Shown here piece after piece: positions 60,834 through 64,000 of a stretch of 64,000 nt of DNA (position 1 is its first letter; every line of letters starts with the position of its first letter). A model generated the notes under the pieces. It was not told the origin of the DNA, searched no databases, and saw only the letters and a program-made list of their open reading frames with translations. A program made the position numbers and the translations under genes. Source of the stretch: Branchiostoma floridae. Its lineage: Eukaryota; Chordata; Leptocardii; Amphioxiformes; Branchiostomatidae. The DNA is taken from assembly GCF_000003815.2 (NCBI RefSeq), contig NC_049982.1, forward strand, positions 3,842,542 through 3,906,541, given 5' to 3'.

Positions 60834-63137
60834 CTGTAAAAAAGATGACACCGCAAATATTTCACATTCAGTCATTTCAGATGACCGCGTTTTCCGCAAT
60901 TGTACTCTTTTTCATTAACACAATCAAGGCAAAAATCAGTTGTTTTATGCATAGTATGCAACGTGACAATTCTCCCTACCCTATGATGTATTGATTATGT
61001 CAATGTCTCTATCAATTTGATGCTAGTTATTGTTTCATTGCTGCAAAATGGATAAAGCGAAAATCTTAAACGATTCAGACTTCCTCATTTTAAGAGTCTA
61101 AGAACCTAGATCGTAAGTTAATTCAACTTCTACAACTCGATAAAAATCGCAAATTTACTCACTCTTTGTGAACTAATGACTTTCACATGTTAAACAGTTT
61201 TTCCAAGTAGATGTATTGATATCGATTTGTTTTGCCAGTTCCTTGTGATACCGCTGAAGAATAGTGACGGGCGTCACTAGAAACGTTCAGAAGTAATTAT
61301 ATTCTTTGTATAGTTGTAGATATTAATTGGTTTATTTGTTCAAAGCAAGAACACTTAAATACATTGCAGCGTCTTACAGCAGAAGACGCTGAATTGCGCA
61401 CTTCAGAAGAGTTATGCAAACATCGATACAATTACAAGGGAATGTTAACATACAAGGAATAAAATAACAACTACAAAACCTCTTATGATACAAAGTAGTG
61501 AAAGGAAACTGCAATACATGTAGTTGATAGATAGATATGGGAGATGTTTTTAGGTACTTGATATGACAACTTTGGTTGAAGACAGACGAAGGTTGGAGAA
61601 TTATGCTGATTGCATAGCTGCTCCTATACGGCCGGTGAGGTGAGATATTGAATTGCCTTTACATAGTTTATTTTACCTGGGAGTCTAACTTTCATATACG
61701 CAAAACTCCGATGTTTTTCTACGTATATAAAAAAAAGAGAAAGTTGTCTGGACCCAGTTAAGCTTAATGAATATGTAATCCTCCGCAGCGAAACACGGCT
61801 TAACGTCCCGCCCTCAAGGTTGTGACTCTCTACCGGTAGCCTATGTCTGGTTTGCGATAATAGCTGGAATTCTGACTCCCAATCGTTTGGTTCAAAGACA
61901 GGGCCACTAAGCACTGGACTACACACACTATTATCTCCAGGGAGATCTAAAGGAGTTTAGCTGGCCACCGGAGCCGGCTCAGAACACACCTTATGCCAGC
62001 GTTAGATCTGCCTGGAGATGACACACACACTACTTGCGTTCACGATAGTGAAGATAGCTAGCTAAAGACCGAGTTTTCATAAGATAGTTTTTGAATAAGA
62101 ATAATGGAAACACTAAAACCTCATACTCGAAAGAATGGAAGAAGCACACACCTTGTGATACGTGGCGGCACAATCCTCTCCCCTGGCCAACCAGTGGTTA
62201 TTCGGTTCCCCTGGAGCCCAGTTTTTGTAGTCAACACGTGACCCATCTGTCCACTTCCATTGTCCTTGTTTATGTAGACCAAGCCAGATGATAGGTTTCC
62301 CTTCATTACGAACTGTAATCAAAGAACAACAGTCTCTCAGTAAGGAATTTATTTGCAACATCAGTCAATTCCTCTGTCTGTGGTTCTTTTCCAGCATTGC
62401 ACATGCGTGGCTACTTTAGTCAAGCCAAAGAGAATGTAGGAAATTGAATGATAGACCCAGGTATAAGGAAGGGCTTTTTTGGCATTCCCTGGTCTCATTC
62501 GCCCCCCCCCCTTCGTAATTTCAAAACGGCTTACTGCACGGTCAAATTATACGACGACAAAGTTGGCGCAGGCACTTTCAGCCTGAATTTTTCTGTAACG
62601 GCACCAACCATTACATTAGTCCATACTGTTAGCTTATACCTCCTTTCCACTAGGACGGCGCTCTCGCCTCGCTCTCTTTGAGACCTAGTTTCTGACAGAT
62701 CGCTCAACGAATTGTATAGAAAAGAAACGATTTTTTAAACACTTTGTGTGTTATGTTATGTTATTTGTTATGCTTTGTGTGTTATTCTCTCAGTCAAACT
62801 TTTATCTGATGTATGATATACCCAGTATGAAATGAAAGGTTACCCATACCCTATTTAGGTCTCAGTGAGAGTGCATCATGATCGTCTAGTGAAAATGGCG
62901 CGTTAACTAAATAATGTCGTCCCTAGTGGCTACTTGTTCACTTTGACCATCTTCGTAGAGTGAATGTTACCCACAGGTCGAGATGAGATCTTTAACAAAG
63001 TCGTTCTCGGCCTGGTCGTTGATAGAGACAAGGATGGCGCCGTGTTGCCTGCATCGTGATCTCGCTGCAGACCAACTGACTCTGTCTGTCATCAGTTTGT
63101 AGCAGTGGTTGTTGTAGTTGATCCACTCACTTGGGCA
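60726..63137 (-). CDS. C-type lectin domain gene, 5' incomplete (3 exons)
   Basis: Three exons together give one C-type lectin domain: 63137-62971 (CPSEWINYNNHCYKL, WSAARSRCRQHGAILVSIND), 62312-62152 (IIWLGLHKQGQWKWTDGS, NWAPGEPNN, EDCA) and 60833-60726 (GQWNDLNCHNKYPYICEK, stop TAG). The EPN and WND motifs are those that bind calcium and mannose-type sugars in the family, so a sugar-binding, probably secreted or membrane lectin is likely. All four canonical cysteines are present. The signal peptide and any upstream domains lie off the right edge. It has the same orientation as MADD, about 11 kb upstream of it. Exon 1 to exon 2 phase is problematic (see findings). The family is very large in lancelets, so no symbol is assigned. 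Confidence 0.88.
61245..61295 (+). ncRNA. Hammerhead-ribozyme-like motif
   Basis: CTGAAGA (fits core CUGANGA), then TAGTGAC GGGC GTCACTA (perfect 7-bp stem II), then GAAACGTT (core GAAA, minimal stem III and a GUU cleavage triplet). Stem I pairing is not obvious. Similar tiny-stem-III hammerheads are known in Penelope-like elements and retrozymes. Activity is not shown. Confidence 0.4.
62152..62312 (-). CDS. C-type lectin middle exon
   Basis: Encodes RNEGKPIIWLGLHKQGQWKW, TDGSRVDYKNWAPGEPNNHW and ARGEDCAATYHK. WIGL-type core and EPN motif. The acceptor is TGATTACAG, the donor CACAAG|GTGTGT, joining in phase 0 to the terminal exon. Confidence 0.92.
62971..63137 (-). CDS. C-type lectin first domain exon
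   Basis: Encodes CPSEWINYNNHCYKLMTDRV, SWSAARSRCRQHGAILVSIN and DQAENDFVKDLISTC. The acceptor is GTTCTGCAG, phase 0; the donor TGTGG|GTAACA leaves phase 2, which does not match the next exon's AG. Confidence 0.88.
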
Positions 63138-64000
63138 CTGCAGAACTGATAATATTTAGAAAGTTACAATAGGTTAGATACATTGCTTGGTTTCACTGCC
63201 TGTCTCTATATGATGGATACAAACTATATTCAGCTGTAATGTAATTTCTATCATCAATGAGTTTTAATAAAGAATCCATACATTATTGTTTCAGATTTAT
63301 TGAAAGTTGATCGTGTTGGTTATAACGTTAGTACAACTATACTACAGCACTAAACATTTACCCAACGCAATCACTAAAAGTATAGAATTTTCTAGAGACC
63401 TGCACAAGCTTTATAAATCATCTTCAGAATTCAAGGCATCAATTGGACACGTCGTGTGACGTTACGAGAATGCGACTTCATCAGCAATTGTGTCTTGTAC
63501 CAAATTGTGCATTGTTATCGCTTTTACCTTCGCCAAGAAGGTTATGTTTCCGGCAGCGCCAGAGTGTGTGAAAGTATGTGAATTCCTGCATGAACTGTCT
63601 TCATTATTGGTTTGTTGGTTGGTTTTGATGAGACCTCGAACTAGTTAGATTTTGGACCCCCTAGCGAACTTCTTTGGTTCTGTAGCGAAGCTTCCAGTGC
63701 GAATATCTCGTGTTCTAGACATGCTATGATCATGATATGTAGTTGGTTAAGAGCTCTTGAGATGGAAAGTCAATCGAGTTTTTTTTAACTACATGTGCCG
63801 ATTTTATTTCAAAATGCAGCTGAGAGCTGTATACATGTAGTAATCGACATTAGGATGGGCTATCTGGTGCGACCGGACAGACCTATCCGCGCTCTGGCAC
63901 AATGTGAGGGTTGTATCCATCTGGTGAGCTGGGACCAAAGCTAACATATTTTAAGTTTGCTGTTCTCACATTAAGCGCGATACAGACGGCGCTTGGTACT
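63138..64000. other. Right flank, intron of the lectin gene
   Basis: No further exon was recognised. ACCTTCGCCAAGAAGGTTATG at 63528 begins an interspersed repeat that I recognise as common in marine invertebrate genomes and that resembles the CATAACTCAAG family. Confidence 0.4.

Overview
The window looks like nuclear DNA of an invertebrate chordate, most likely a lancelet (Branchiostoma). It has long introns, many short inverted-repeat transposons and tRNA-derived SINEs, abundant minisatellites, one 100-N assembly gap (57757-57856), and protein-coding exons that resemble vertebrate proteins closely but not identically. The species call is inference; the gene calls rest on translated exons.

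The main gene runs on the minus strand from about 49.8 kb (CpG-rich promoter region) off the left edge. It is the orthologue of MADD (DENN/MADD, Rab3-GEP; fly Rab3-GEF, worm AEX-3), the exchange factor for Rab3 and Rab27 on synaptic and secretory vesicles. I resolved 27 coding exons by hand: ATG at 46491, last exon in the window at 3481-3431. All but the last have consensus GT/AG sites and every junction keeps codon phase. They encode about 1,375 residues: the tripartite DENN module (exons 2-10), an acidic/Ser-rich linker, the conserved SSENQQFL...VYKGML segment (exons 19-20), charged and variable exons, and the start of the C-terminal WDQ region. The remaining C-terminal part, including the death-domain-like region, lies to the left of the window.

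The most striking property is not the gene but its splice junctions. At least 12 of the 27 coding exons have a minisatellite or partial duplication whose unit spans an exon/intron boundary, so real splice sites with 20-80 nt of coding sequence are copied 2 to about 50 times. Acceptor-bearing arrays always lie upstream of the true exon and donor-bearing arrays always lie downstream, so the true exon is the exon-proximal copy. Exon 9 has an array on both sides. In exons 6, 9 and 19 the nearest extra acceptors are in frame and open, so their use would add 21-76 residues.

Upstream of MADD (49.8-60.7 kb) is gene-poor DNA with a six-copy ~165-nt minisatellite, full CRE sites and interspersed repeats. 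At 60.7-63.1 kb, also on the minus strand, are three exons of a C-type lectin domain gene whose 5' part lies off the right edge. Introns hold several MITE families (hAT-like, TACTGTA-ended, pogo-like, fold-back), a broken mariner, SINE copies, and elements carrying hammerhead-ribozyme-like motifs.
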